DNA of 64,000 bases from Paraburkholderia ginsengiterrae. GTDB lineage: Bacteria > Pseudomonadota > Gammaproteobacteria > Burkholderiales > Burkholderiaceae. The first letter of the stretch is position 1. The number at the start of each line of letters is the position of its first letter. The DNA lies in NCBI RefSeq assembly GCF_001645125.1, contig NZ_LXKA01000221.1, positions 248,001 through 312,000 on the forward strand, read 5' to 3'. Of this stretch, positions 36,844 to 45,402 are shown piece by piece. The notes beneath the pieces were generated by a model. That model ran no database searches and was not told where the DNA came from. It was given only the letters and a program-made list of their open reading frames with translations. Position numbers and translations under genes: made by a program.

Positions 36844-36857
36844 TCTTCCTAGGAAGA
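36844..36857. promoter_or_regulatory. Palindromic operator over the oxygenase operon promoter
   Basis: TCTTCCTAGGAAGA is a perfect 14-bp palindrome, 41 bases before the hemerythrin start. It overlaps a minus-strand -10 box TATCTT (36854-36859), placed 17 bases from a TCGACA -35 box (36877-36882). A near-identical palindrome overlaps the divergent porin promoter, so one repressor likely controls both. Confidence 0.65.
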
Positions 36858-37020
36858 TATATAACGAAGTCATCGGTGTCGAGGTAGGGAAAACTCTGAT
36901 CAGATAAACGTGTGAAGAATAGACCTTCATAGTGTTTATCGCCTTGATAGCCTTGAATTAGCTCGCGTTGGCACGTGGAAAATGAGTTGGGCTCAGGGAA
37001 ACTCCGAGGTTTGAAATCAA

Positions 37021-37048
37021 TTGACGTGGAAGATGATTGTTGTATCTT
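37021..37048 (+). promoter_or_regulatory. Predicted sigma-70 promoter of the porin gene
   Basis: TTGACG (37021-37026), a 16-base spacer and TATCTT (37043-37048) make a plausible promoter 40 bases before the porin start. The -10 box lies in the palindrome at 37044-37059, and a further half-site TGGAAGAT is in the spacer at 37027-37034. Confidence 0.5.
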
Positions 37049-37059
37049 CCATGGAAGAT
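37044..37059. promoter_or_regulatory. Palindromic operator over the porin promoter
   Basis: ATCTTCCATGGAAGAT is a perfect 16-bp palindrome with the same arms (TCTTCC, GGAAGA) as the site before the hemerythrin gene. It lies 31 bases before the porin start codon. Its shared form and position support co-regulation of the oxygenase operon and the porin and hydratase genes. Confidence 0.65.
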
Positions 37060-37089
37060 TTTAAACACTATCACTATCGGAGGAGATCT

Positions 37090-38244
37090 ATGAGTTCGAC
37101 GTCGACGTTGTCTGGACACGCGTTCCCGCTGCGCAAGGCGGTGTGTTGGGGGCTTGCGTCGCTCGCGGCATGCGCATCGGGCGCATTGCACGCCCAGAGC
37201 TCTGTCACCCTGTACGGGATCATCGATACGGGTGTCGAGTGGGTCAATAACGTGGGCGCCAAGAAGTCCAGCGTCGTGCGTTCGCCAACGCTCACCGGCT
37301 CCATCCCGTCGAGGTGGGGGCTGCGCGGCAAGGAGGATCTGGGCGGCGGGCTCAGCGCCGTGTTCGTCCTGGAGTCGGGATTCGCCCCGTCGCAGGGCAC
37401 GCTGAACCAGGGCGGCCGTCTGTTCGGCAGACAGGCCTATGTCGGGCTTTCGTCGGGGCAGTGGGGGACGCTGACCCTCGGCCGTCAGTATTCGCAGATC
37501 TATTGGGCGATGACTGGCGACACGATGGGGCCGAACATTTACGCGGCCGGCGATCTGGACTCCTACCTGGCCCAGCCGCGACTCGACAATGCGATCGCGT
37601 ATTCGTTCACGAGATCCGGTTTCACCGTGGGCGCGACGTATTCGTTCGGGCGTGACGCGGTGGATCCGGCGGCGGCGGGCGGGTGCGCCGGACAGTCGCC
37701 AACCGACTGGCGCGCCTGCAAGTCGATGTCCGCGATGGTGAAATACGACGCGGCGACATGGGGCGTCGCGGCGGCCTTCGATCGCAACTACGGCGGCGGA
37801 GGCACCGGTTCACCGCTGCCCAGCAGCTCGCAAACCGACACACGCGCCGTTATCGACGGCTACGTCAAGTTCGGAGCCTCGACGATCGGCGGGGGATTCC
37901 TCCATCGGATCAATCACGGCGAGCAGACGCCGACGCTATTCGACGCGGTCAGCAACTACTGGTGGCTTGGCGGAACCTATGCGCCCCTCCCACAAATTGC
38001 TCTTGATGCGCAGTTCGGCCACATATCGGTGAACGGTGGCAGTGCCGCGGGAGCCTCGCTGATCGCAGCGCGCGCGACGTACCTGCTATCCAAGCGCACC
38101 TCGGTGTATGTCACCGCGGGTCATGTGTTCAACCAGCGCAATGCAGCGTTCACGATTGACGGCGGCGTGATCCCGCCCGCCTCATCGCCATTGCCCGGCG
38201 TGAGTCAAACCGGTGCCATGGTGGGTATGCGCCACCAGTTCTGA
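37090..38244 (+). CDS. Outer-membrane porin of the Rieske locus
   Basis: A 384-residue Burkholderia-type porin. Signal peptide ends GALHA; mature opening QSSVTLYGIIDTGVEW, then RGKEDLGGGLSAVFVLE, FGRQAYVG and a C-terminal MRHQF. ATG 37090 follows GGAGGAG. It is divergent from the oxygenase operon and shares its operator, so it probably admits the oxygenase substrate. An in-frame ATG at 37021 lies in the promoter and is not used in this reading. Confidence 0.95.
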   Translation: MSSTSTLSGHAFPLRKAVCWGLASLAACASGALHAQSSVTLYGIIDTGVEWVNNVGAKKSSVVRSPTLTGSIPSRWGLRGKEDLGGGLSAVFVLESGFAPSQGTLNQGGRLFGRQAYVGLSSGQWGTLTLGRQYSQIYWAMTGDTMGPNIYAAGDLDSYLAQPRLDNAIAYSFTRSGFTVGATYSFGRDAVDPAAAGGCAGQSPTDWRACKSMSAMVKYDAATWGVAAAFDRNYGGGGTGSPLPSSSQTDTRAVIDGYVKFGASTIGGGFLHRINHGEQTPTLFDAVSNYWWLGGTYAPLPQIALDAQFGHISVNGGSAAGASLIAARATYLLSKRTSVYVTAGHVFNQRNAAFTIDGGVIPPASSPLPGVSQTGAMVGMRHQF

Positions 38245-38305
38245 ACAACACCGGAGCCGGGCAACGAACCCTTCCACTTACGTCACCTTCAAAAAGGAAA
38301 CCTAA

Positions 38306-39094
38306 ATGAAATCCGTCCGTTTCGAGCGTCATGATTCCGTTGGTCACATCGTGCTGGGAAACCCGCCGCTCAATCTCATTGCCAGCGAATTTTCCGAACG
38401 GCTGAGCGAGGCCATCCAGCAAGCGAGCGTTGCGGAAATCCGTGTGCTCCTGATCCGTGCGGAAGGCCCGAACTTCAGCCAGGGTGGCGACATCCTCGAC
38501 TTCATCGACATGGAGTTCAACGCCTGGCGCACGTTCATCAGCGATATGCATCATTCCTATCGCAAGATCGAGGCACTGCAGATTCCGACCGTGTGCGCGG
38601 TGCGCGGCCGGGCTTGGGGCGGCGCGTTCGAACTCACGCTCGCGTGCGACTTCATCGTGGCCGCGGATAATGCGTCGTTTCGCTGCATCGAGCCGTCGGT
38701 CGGCACCGCACCCGTCTGCGGCGGCGTGCAGCGGATCGCGGAGCGCGCGGGACCGGCGCTCGCGGCGCGCTACGTGATGCTCAGCGAGGAGATGTCAGGC
38801 GCCACCGCCGGCGACCTGAAAATCGCCGCGTTCGTGGTGCCCGACACGGACGTGGAACGAACGGCTTTAGAACTGGCGACACGTCTTGCTCACGGTCCTA
38901 CTCGCTCGTATGCGGCCATCCGCGCGCTGCTGAAAGCCTGGTCGTCGGGTGGTGTGCCGGGCGCGGACCAGGTGGTGCTCGACCTCACGATGCCCCTGCA
39001 CAATACTGAAGACGCACGGCGCGGACGGACGGCGCGCGTCGAGGCGCTGCGGCGAGGGGTGGAACCTGAACCCGTTGCTTTCTTCGGGCGGTGA
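38306..39094 (+). CDS. Enoyl-CoA hydratase/isomerase family protein of the Rieske locus
   Basis: A 262-residue crotonase-fold protein 61 bases after the porin, with AAAGGAAA before ATG 38306. The oxyanion-hole segment reads NFSQGGDI and the second is RGRAWGGAFELTLACDFIVA. Glutamates occupy the hydratase positions in AFELTL and RCIEPSVG. It is related to, but distinct from, the hydratase at 5153. Its presence suggests a CoA-bound intermediate after ring attack, yet no ligase is in this operon. Confidence 0.9.
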   Translation: MKSVRFERHDSVGHIVLGNPPLNLIASEFSERLSEAIQQASVAEIRVLLIRAEGPNFSQGGDILDFIDMEFNAWRTFISDMHHSYRKIEALQIPTVCAVRGRAWGGAFELTLACDFIVAADNASFRCIEPSVGTAPVCGGVQRIAERAGPALAARYVMLSEEMSGATAGDLKIAAFVVPDTDVERTALELATRLAHGPTRSYAAIRALLKAWSSGGVPGADQVVLDLTMPLHNTEDARRGRTARVEALRRGVEPEPVAFFGR

Positions 39095-39292
39095 CTCGAA
39101 CGCTCAATTGACTCATGCCTGGTCGTGGAGAACTCGCGGTCGTAACGATGAGCAATGCGGGAAAGCCGTTTGCGCGCGAACTCGTGCCGCTGCCGACCGT
39201 GGGTGTCTTGCGGGCGCGCATACTACCTTGACTGCCGGAACCGCCGGCTGGGTTATCCGGTCGAAACGGACTCACGTCAAAGGAGCGTCGCC

Positions 39293-39796
39293 ATGATTCG
39301 TTTGCCGCGCAGCACACGTCTTTCGATCAGCGCCGGGTGGCTTCTGGCAATACTCGGTACGCCGGCCGGTGCCGCTTCGATCGACCCGCCCAATGGGCAA
39401 GCACTCTTGAGCACCACCGCGTCTGGCGTGCAGATTTATTCGTGCGAGTACGACGCGAACCACACGCTCGGCTGGGCGTTCAAGAGTCCGCGCGCCACGT
39501 TGTTTGACTCGGCCGGGGTCGCGGTGATCGAGCATTCGGCGGGACCTTCCTGGGAAGCCCGGGACGGCAGCCGGATCGTCGGCCATGTTCTCGCTCAGAT
39601 GCCGAGTGACGCGCAGAACAGCGTACCCCAGCTCCTGCTGGAAGCACACTCGACGGGCGCCAAGGGCATGTTGAGCGACGTGCGCTACGTGCAGCGCACG
39701 ATGACCGCGGGGGGCGCCGCGCCGAAAGCGTCGTGCACCGCCGAACATGCGGCAGGCAGTTCGCCGTACATTGCCACCTATACGTTTTTCAAGTAG
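39293..39796 (+). CDS. Exported DUF3455-family protein
   Basis: A 167-residue secreted protein with signal peptide cleaved near TPAGAA. The segment SGVQIYSCEYDANHTLGWAF and a second cysteine in KASCTAEH (likely a disulphide) match the DUF3455 pattern. ATG 39293 follows AAAGGAG. It is about 200 bases after the hydratase and may have its own promoter. The function of the family is unknown. Confidence 0.8.
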   Translation: MIRLPRSTRLSISAGWLLAILGTPAGAASIDPPNGQALLSTTASGVQIYSCEYDANHTLGWAFKSPRATLFDSAGVAVIEHSAGPSWEARDGSRIVGHVLAQMPSDAQNSVPQLLLEAHSTGAKGMLSDVRYVQRTMTAGGAAPKASCTAEHAAGSSPYIATYTFFK

Positions 39797-39846
39797 CAAG
39801 CAGCGATTGGCGACGCAATTGGCAAATTGACGGTCAGCCTCTAGTC

Positions 39847-40587
39847 TCACACCTGGCCGATGCCGCCGTCGTTCATCAGATCCGCACCCGTCATGTAGGA
39901 GCTCTGGTCCGACGCCAGGAAGAGCGCCGCGCTGGCCATCTCCTCTGCCCGCGCGAGGCGGCCGATCGGGACCATGCTCTGGTACATGCTCACCAGATCC
40001 TCGCGGGACGCCGACTGGGCGTCGAGAATCGGCGTGTCGGTGACGCCTGGGCTGAGCATGTTGACGCGAATGCCGCGATCCTTGAATTCCGCGGCCCAGG
40101 TGCGGGCATAGGAGCGCAATGCCGCCTTGGTCGCCGCGTAGGCGGTGTGGCCGGGAATGCCCATGAGGTGCATGGCCGACGAGACCAGGATGATCGATCC
40201 GCTTCCTGTCATCAGCGGCAGCAGCTTCTGCACGAGGAACACGGGGCCGCGAGCCATGAGGTTGAATGCCTTGTCGAAATGCTCGGGTGTGATGGTGTCG
40301 ATCGTAGCCTGCTCCGTATAGCCGGCGTTCGACACGACGATGTCGACCACGCCTTTTTCGCGCTTGACGATTGCGGCGACACGGTCGAGATCATCGAGAT
40401 TCGCGGCGTCGGCCTGGATGGCGGTGACGTTGCGCCCAATCAGCCTGGCGGCTTCGTCGAGCTGTGCCTGGCGACGGCCGAAGATAAACACGTGAGCGCC
40501 TTCGGCGACGAACCGCCGGGCGATCGCCAAACCGATGCCGGTCGTTGCGCCGCTAATGACGGCAATCTTTCCTGCGAGGGTGGACAT
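39847..40587 (-). CDS. Short-chain dehydrogenase/reductase
   Basis: A 246-residue classical SDR. GATTGIG is the nucleotide-binding motif, VSNAG replaces NNAG, the serine is in LVSSAMH and YAATK is the catalytic motif. ATG 40587 follows AGAAGG. It converges on the DUF3455 gene with 50 bases between and is separated from the quorum-sensing locus by about 190 bases. Substrate unknown; quinone or alcohol oxidoreduction is possible. Confidence 0.9.
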   Translation of the reverse strand: MSTLAGKIAVISGATTGIGLAIARRFVAEGAHVFIFGRRQAQLDEAARLIGRNVTAIQADAANLDDLDRVAAIVKREKGVVDIVVSNAGYTEQATIDTITPEHFDKAFNLMARGPVFLVQKLLPLMTGSGSIILVSSAMHLMGIPGHTAYAATKAALRSYARTWAAEFKDRGIRVNMLSPGVTDTPILDAQSASREDLVSMYQSMVPIGRLARAEEMASAALFLASDQSSYMTGADLMNDGGIGQV

Positions 40588-40777
40588 CAGAACCTTCTGT
40601 CTGTTCGTGAATGACAGAACGATGGTAATTGCCACCTTCGCGAATGATAATTGGCGGAATTTTCATAAGATCCATTCTTTGCGAGAATAGATCGTGGAAC
40701 CTGGTGCAGCGGTCAGTCACCCCGTGGCCATGCGAGCCGATCACCGCCCATTGCGTCCTTTTGGGAGCGTGAACCGT

Positions 40778-41797
40778 CTACTTCGCGTGGTCGAACGCCG
40801 GCTCCGAGAACCGCTCGATCCAGACTGCCAGGCGGTCGGCCGCAAAACTGGCAGCGCGTGTGCCCGCGCGGCAGACGATGGCGTCACCTTCGCGCACACA
40901 CTGCAGGGCGCCGCCGGCTTCTTCCAGCCAAAGCAGGCAGGCCAGCCAGGCAGCGTGCTCGGCCGAGACGGCCAGACCCACCGGCCGGGTGAGGAACTCA
41001 CTCAGCGTGGCAGGTGTTGTCCAGGTCAGCGCATCGCCATCGCCGCGTACCGAGGCGCCGAGGACTTCAGTGAAGATCTGCACCGCGTCGGCCGCGCCGC
41101 GCCCCGCATTCCGCGTGCGCAATTCCATCAGGCGCGTGCTGACCGCGTGGCCGAAGCTGCCGCTGCATTCGCTCTCGGCACGCACAAGGTCGGCGTAGTC
41201 CATACGCTGCCAGTCCGGTTCCACATTGCGCGTGCCGGCCAGTTCGTTGCCGACCAGCCAGGTTTCCACCGGCTGGAAGCGGCCCGGGCCGATCAGGCTG
41301 GCGCACAGCGTGTGCACGATGCCGATGCGGGTGGCCACGGTCTGCGTCTGCAGCACGCTCAGCTTCTCGCGCACGAGTTGGTCGCGTTCCTTGCGCAGTC
41401 CCGACAGCTCCAGTGCCTGCTTCATCTCCATGCGCAGCGCGGCGATGTCCCACGGCTTCTTGATGTAGCGATGTATCTGGCCCTGATTGACGGCCTCGAC
41501 CGTCTGGTCCAGCTCCGAATAGGCCGTCGTCAGGATCCGGACGATGTGGGGATAGCGCTCGCGCGCGTAGCGCAGAAGTTCGTTGCCATGTTCGCCCGGC
41601 ATGCGCTGGTCGGACACCAGTACGGCCAGGCTGGCGGCGTGGGCATCCAGCATGGCCTTGCCGTCCTCGACGGAGGCGCCCGTCACCACCGGCGCGATCG
41701 CGCCGATGGCGCGCTCGAAGTATTTGACCGCAGTGGCTTCGTCATCGACGAACAGAATCGCCGGAGGTGGCGTCTGGTTGGCAAGCGTGTTGCTCAT
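40778..41797 (-). CDS. Response regulator with an uncharacterised C-terminal domain (PhcQ-like)
   Basis: A 339-residue protein. An N-terminal receiver domain (residues 1-125) has the acidic pair Asp18-Asp19, phospho-acceptor Asp63 in SDQRMPG, a threonine in LTTAY and Lys113 in IKKPW. A coiled-coil linker near 125-150 leads to about 190 residues with no DNA-binding motif that I recognise. It is the last gene of the methyltransferase-kinase-regulator series. The order and size match phcQ of Ralstonia-type phc loci; orthology rests on that and not on alignment. Confidence 0.75.
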   Translation of the reverse strand: MSNTLANQTPPPAILFVDDEATAVKYFERAIGAIAPVVTGASVEDGKAMLDAHAASLAVLVSDQRMPGEHGNELLRYARERYPHIVRILTTAYSELDQTVEAVNQGQIHRYIKKPWDIAALRMEMKQALELSGLRKERDQLVREKLSVLQTQTVATRIGIVHTLCASLIGPGRFQPVETWLVGNELAGTRNVEPDWQRMDYADLVRAESECSGSFGHAVSTRLMELRTRNAGRGAADAVQIFTEVLGASVRGDGDALTWTTPATLSEFLTRPVGLAVSAEHAAWLACLLWLEEAGGALQCVREGDAIVCRAGTRAASFAADRLAVWIERFSEPAFDHAK

Positions 41798-41992
41798 TGG
41801 TAACTCCTGTGCATTCGATTCTTCAAATGGGGTAACTCCGGCGTCGCGGCCGTGCCGGCGCCAGACGCGGATGCAATCCTGATACTCCCGCCAAAGGACT
41901 GCATGACGCGGTTGCAGAAAATCATGCCGAAGCCGCCAACGCCGGCGTGCGGGATAACTGGGCCGGCCAGCAATCGCTGCTCAATCGCTGTA

Positions 41993-42397
41993 TCACCTCG
42001 GGCGCAATTGCTGGGCCGCTACCGCGGATGCCAGCACCTCACGGACCGTGCCCACGCCCAACGGCTTCTCCAGGATTCGAAACACCTCGTCAGGATTGAC
42101 CGCTCCCCGCAGCGCGTCCTTGTCCACGTAGGCTGTCACCAGGATCCGCACGATATGCGGATACTCCTGCGAGACCTGCCGCAGCAGTTCGCCGCCGTGC
42201 CGGCCCGGCATGCGGAAGTCGGTCACCAGGATCGCCACCCGTGCGCCTTCGCGGCGCAGGATCGAGATGGCCTCTTCCGCGTCGCTCGCGAGCAGCACCT
42301 CATAGCCGCTGCCGGCCGAGCGCGCAAAATACTTGCGGGCCAATTCCTCATCATCGACATAGACGACAGTCGGCCGCGCTTGCTGGGTCTCACTCAT
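41993..42397 (-). CDS. Stand-alone receiver-domain response regulator (PhcR-like position)
   Basis: A 134-residue receiver domain only: acidic Asp15-Asp16, phospho-acceptor Asp60 in TDFRMPG and Lys111 in EKPLG. No output domain follows. ATG 42397 is 19 bases after the kinase stop. It occupies the phcR position in the locus, but as a single domain it may act as a phosphate relay or sink. A 195-base gap separates it from the next regulator. Confidence 0.85.
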   Translation of the reverse strand: MSETQQARPTVVYVDDEELARKYFARSAGSGYEVLLASDAEEAISILRREGARVAILVTDFRMPGRHGGELLRQVSQEYPHIVRILVTAYVDKDALRGAVNPDEVFRILEKPLGVGTVREVLASAVAAQQLRPR

Positions 42398-42416
42398 TTC
42401 ATTCTCAATCTGAATC

Positions 42417-43754
42417 TCACTCGACACGCGGCAGGTCGAAATTGAACGCGGTCCACTCTCCCAACTGGCTTTCCGCAAACAATGTGCCGCCGTGCCGCTC
42501 CACCACTGCATAGCTGATGGACAGGCCAAGGCCGAGGCCCTGGCCGACATCGCGGGTAGTGAAGAACGGTTCGAACACGCGCGCCAGATTTTCCTCGGCA
42601 ATCCCCGGGCCGTTGTCGTGCACGTTCACGTGCAGCCGGTCGTCGCGCCATCGTGCCGAGACATGAACCTGCGGCGATACGGTGGCTTCCTTGTGCATGG
42701 CCAGAGCCGCATTCGAGAACAGATTGATGAGCACGCCGATAATGGCGGCTTCGTCGCCCAGCACGAGGGTGTCGCCGGGCAGGTCGCGCGTGACCGTCAC
42801 GCCGCGCAGCTCATGGGCGCTCAGCCGGATCGACGAATCAAGCGCCTTCTCGAACAGGAACGGCACGTCGTCCGCCTCCGCGCCTGGCTTGCGGTAGGCA
42901 AAGGTTTTCAGGTCCGACACGATATGCTGGATGCGGTGCATGCCCTGCTTGACGTCAACCAGGCACTCCTGCAGCGACGGACTGTCCTTGACCTGCGGTT
43001 CCTCCATGGCGATTTCGATCGCCATCAGGCAGAAGTTCACCGGGTTGTTGACCTCGTGGAGCAGCCCCGCGGACAACGTGCCGATCGCAGCCATCTTCTC
43101 CTGCTGCAGAAGCTGGCCCTTGATCTGCGACAGGTTTTCATTGGTGCGGGCGAGCTGATCGTTTTTGTGCGCCACCTCGTCCTTCAGCCGGAAAAGCTGG
43201 AAACGGCCCTTCTCGTTGAAATACGTGTAAATGGAGCTGGCCAAAGCGCAGAAGAAGATCAGGATGAGCTGGAACTCAAACTTGCTAGGGTCCTTGATGC
43301 CGCCCAGATGTGTCACGCAGGCGACGTAGTAGAGCGCGCCCGTGGCGAGGCCGAATGCCAGCGTCTGCAGGTAGCCGGAGGGGAACAGGATCCCCACCGC
43401 AAAGATCGTCAGCATGAGCCCGGCATAGAACAGCGATTGCTCGCCCTGCGTGGCAAAAATCATCCACGAGATCATGATCTGTGGCAGCAGCAGCCAGCAG
43501 AAGGTGATGACCTGCACGTGGCGTTTGCCTGTTTTCGTGTAAAGCGAGAGCAATGCCAGGCCGATCGCCGCGCTGGTCAGCATCCGGACGATGGCAAAGT
43601 ACTTCTGCTCAGCCGGATACACGACATAGTCCATCGCCATGCCCATCAGCACCAGCACGATCACGGTCACGCCACCGGCCTTGCTGCACAGCAACCGGTA
43701 GTCGCGCAGCTCTTCACGATAGTTCGATTGCAGCCCAACCAGTGATGTCGTCAT
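42417..43754 (-). CDS. Membrane sensor histidine kinase (PhcS-like)
   Basis: A 445-residue kinase with about six N-terminal helices (residues 25-180), a coiled coil near 190-215 and the catalytic core. The phospho-acceptor histidine is in AGLLHEVNNPVNF near residue 233; N box SNAALAM, G1 DNGPGI and G2 GQGLGLGLS follow. There is no periplasmic sensor domain, which suits detection of a membrane-soluble signal, as PhcS does for 3-hydroxy fatty-acid methyl esters. It is one base after the methyltransferase stop. Confidence 0.88.
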   Translation of the reverse strand: MTTSLVGLQSNYREELRDYRLLCSKAGGVTVIVLVLMGMAMDYVVYPAEQKYFAIVRMLTSAAIGLALLSLYTKTGKRHVQVITFCWLLLPQIMISWMIFATQGEQSLFYAGLMLTIFAVGILFPSGYLQTLAFGLATGALYYVACVTHLGGIKDPSKFEFQLILIFFCALASSIYTYFNEKGRFQLFRLKDEVAHKNDQLARTNENLSQIKGQLLQQEKMAAIGTLSAGLLHEVNNPVNFCLMAIEIAMEEPQVKDSPSLQECLVDVKQGMHRIQHIVSDLKTFAYRKPGAEADDVPFLFEKALDSSIRLSAHELRGVTVTRDLPGDTLVLGDEAAIIGVLINLFSNAALAMHKEATVSPQVHVSARWRDDRLHVNVHDNGPGIAEENLARVFEPFFTTRDVGQGLGLGLSISYAVVERHGGTLFAESQLGEWTAFNFDLPRVE

Positions 43755-43755
43755 C

Positions 43756-45162
43756 TCAGGCTACTTGTTGCTGGCCGATCACCACCTCGGCAAACACATT
43801 AACCCCGGTCGGGTCCGTGTACAGACGTGGCTCGCCGCAGTTCTCCGGCATGATTTCGGCCATCTGTGCCTCGTTGCGGTAGATCAGATACCACTCCAGC
43901 ACGTGTTCCATGCTGAAGCGCTCCGGGTTGTCGGCGTGGACGTTGGTGACGAGCAGGCGGCCGCCCAGTCTGGTGCGGCTGGCGAAATGCTGGTTCAGGC
44001 GGGCGCAGACCTTGTCCGACAGGTAGTCGAACAGGCCGGCGCAATAGACCGCGTCGAACTCGCGCGCGTCCGGCGCGTCCGCGTCGATCCGGCGCTTGAG
44101 CAGGTGGTGGACCGAATCATGCGTGTAGCTGATGGTCATGCGCTTGGACTTTTGCTGTGCGATGGCCCCGAGGCGCTCGCGCGTCCAGTCTAGCGTTTCC
44201 TGGCTGAAGTCGAGCAGGTCGAACGTCAGCCATTCCGGTTCGTCGTATTCATCCATGAAACGCTGGATTTCCTGAGCCGGGCCACATCCCACGTTCAGCA
44301 CCCGGAACGGCCGCTGCGCGGCGCGCGCCTCATTGGCCAGCCGGGTCAGGTAGTCCACCAGCAGATCGATGCGATTGCGGTGCGCGCGTGCCACGGCCGT
44401 CTGCAGGAAGGCCGCGTTGACGATCTGGAAATACGTGCTCGGGCCCTGGCGCGGATCGTCGATCATCTGGTTGACCATCTGATAGTCACCGGCATAGCCC
44501 AGCGGCTTCGTGAAAGTTCGGAAGACGAAGGGCGAGCGCAGCAGCAGCGGATGGAGCGCCGCTTGGGCAAACGCACGGTGCGCCGGCGCCAGTTCTTCGT
44601 CGACGAGGCGCGCCTCGCCTTCGAATTCGTCGAAGTAGAACTTGGTCCTTTCCATCAGTGGCGATGCCAGTTCGAGGAAGAAGTCCTCGCGCAGGCTTTT
44701 GCCGTCCTTCGGCATAACGTCGGCCAGGTCCGCTTGCTCGACCCAGCGCGACATGTCCGACAGAAAAGCCCGGATCTGGTTGACCGCGATCTGGTAGTCA
44801 CGGCGGATCTGGAAACGATCGGTCCAGTCCTGCGCGAACCGGCGGGCTTCTTCTCCCACGGCGCGCGCTTCCAGCGTGCCGCCACTCAATTCCCGCCACT
44901 CGTCGATCAGCGTCACCGAGACAATGGCTGTCAGGCCGGTGTTGACCATACTGATGACGACCGCCTTGCCCGAATAGGCGTGTTCCACGCCCATCTTGAC
45001 CGACAGGTCGCTCAGCACCTCACTGACCTGGACGATCGAGTACGGGTTATAGACCTCCATCACCAGGGACTTGCGCTGGAGATTGATGATCGTGCCCCGC
45101 ACCTGCTCGCCCTGCGAGTTGCGGAAGCTCACTACCGGATCGATTTGCGTTTTGGAATACAC
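43756..45162 (-). CDS. SAM-dependent methyltransferase (PhcB-like, 3-hydroxy fatty-acid methyl ester signal synthase)
   Basis: A 468-residue protein starting with GTG 45162. An N-terminal region of about 100 residues with VSFRNSQGEQVRGTIINLQ resembles a PilZ-like barrel, which is a guess. The C-terminal Rossmann methyltransferase has motif I VLNVGCGPAQE near residue 287 and the AGLFDYLSD segment. It heads a four-gene set with kinase and two response regulators. Ralstonia PhcB, of similar size and the same neighbours, methylates 3-hydroxy fatty acids to make the quorum signal. Confidence 0.82.
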   Translation of the reverse strand: MYSKTQIDPVVSFRNSQGEQVRGTIINLQRKSLVMEVYNPYSIVQVSEVLSDLSVKMGVEHAYSGKAVVISMVNTGLTAIVSVTLIDEWRELSGGTLEARAVGEEARRFAQDWTDRFQIRRDYQIAVNQIRAFLSDMSRWVEQADLADVMPKDGKSLREDFFLELASPLMERTKFYFDEFEGEARLVDEELAPAHRAFAQAALHPLLLRSPFVFRTFTKPLGYAGDYQMVNQMIDDPRQGPSTYFQIVNAAFLQTAVARAHRNRIDLLVDYLTRLANEARAAQRPFRVLNVGCGPAQEIQRFMDEYDEPEWLTFDLLDFSQETLDWTRERLGAIAQQKSKRMTISYTHDSVHHLLKRRIDADAPDAREFDAVYCAGLFDYLSDKVCARLNQHFASRTRLGGRLLVTNVHADNPERFSMEHVLEWYLIYRNEAQMAEIMPENCGEPRLYTDPTGVNVFAEVVIGQQQVA

Positions 45163-45402
45163 AGTATTGCGGCTAGGTAGGTACCACGAGAGGTTGGCGG
45201 CATCACGGCTTTATCGAGGCTTGGTGGCCTGATGGGCCTGAAGGCCGGCTTCGGAACGATACGGACCTTTGCGATTGCAGCATTCTACTGATAAAAAAAG
45301 AATACTGTGATCCTACGCGGGTTTCATCTGATGATACTAGCTGTGAGAGCCGCGCTCCCTAACAAATTGCGTAGCATGCACGTCATCTTCCGGAGAAATA
45401 CG

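Noticed and set aside
42492-43745. 417-codon plus-strand frame antisense to the sensor kinase
   Set aside because: Antisense shadow; the minus strand holds all the kinase boxes.
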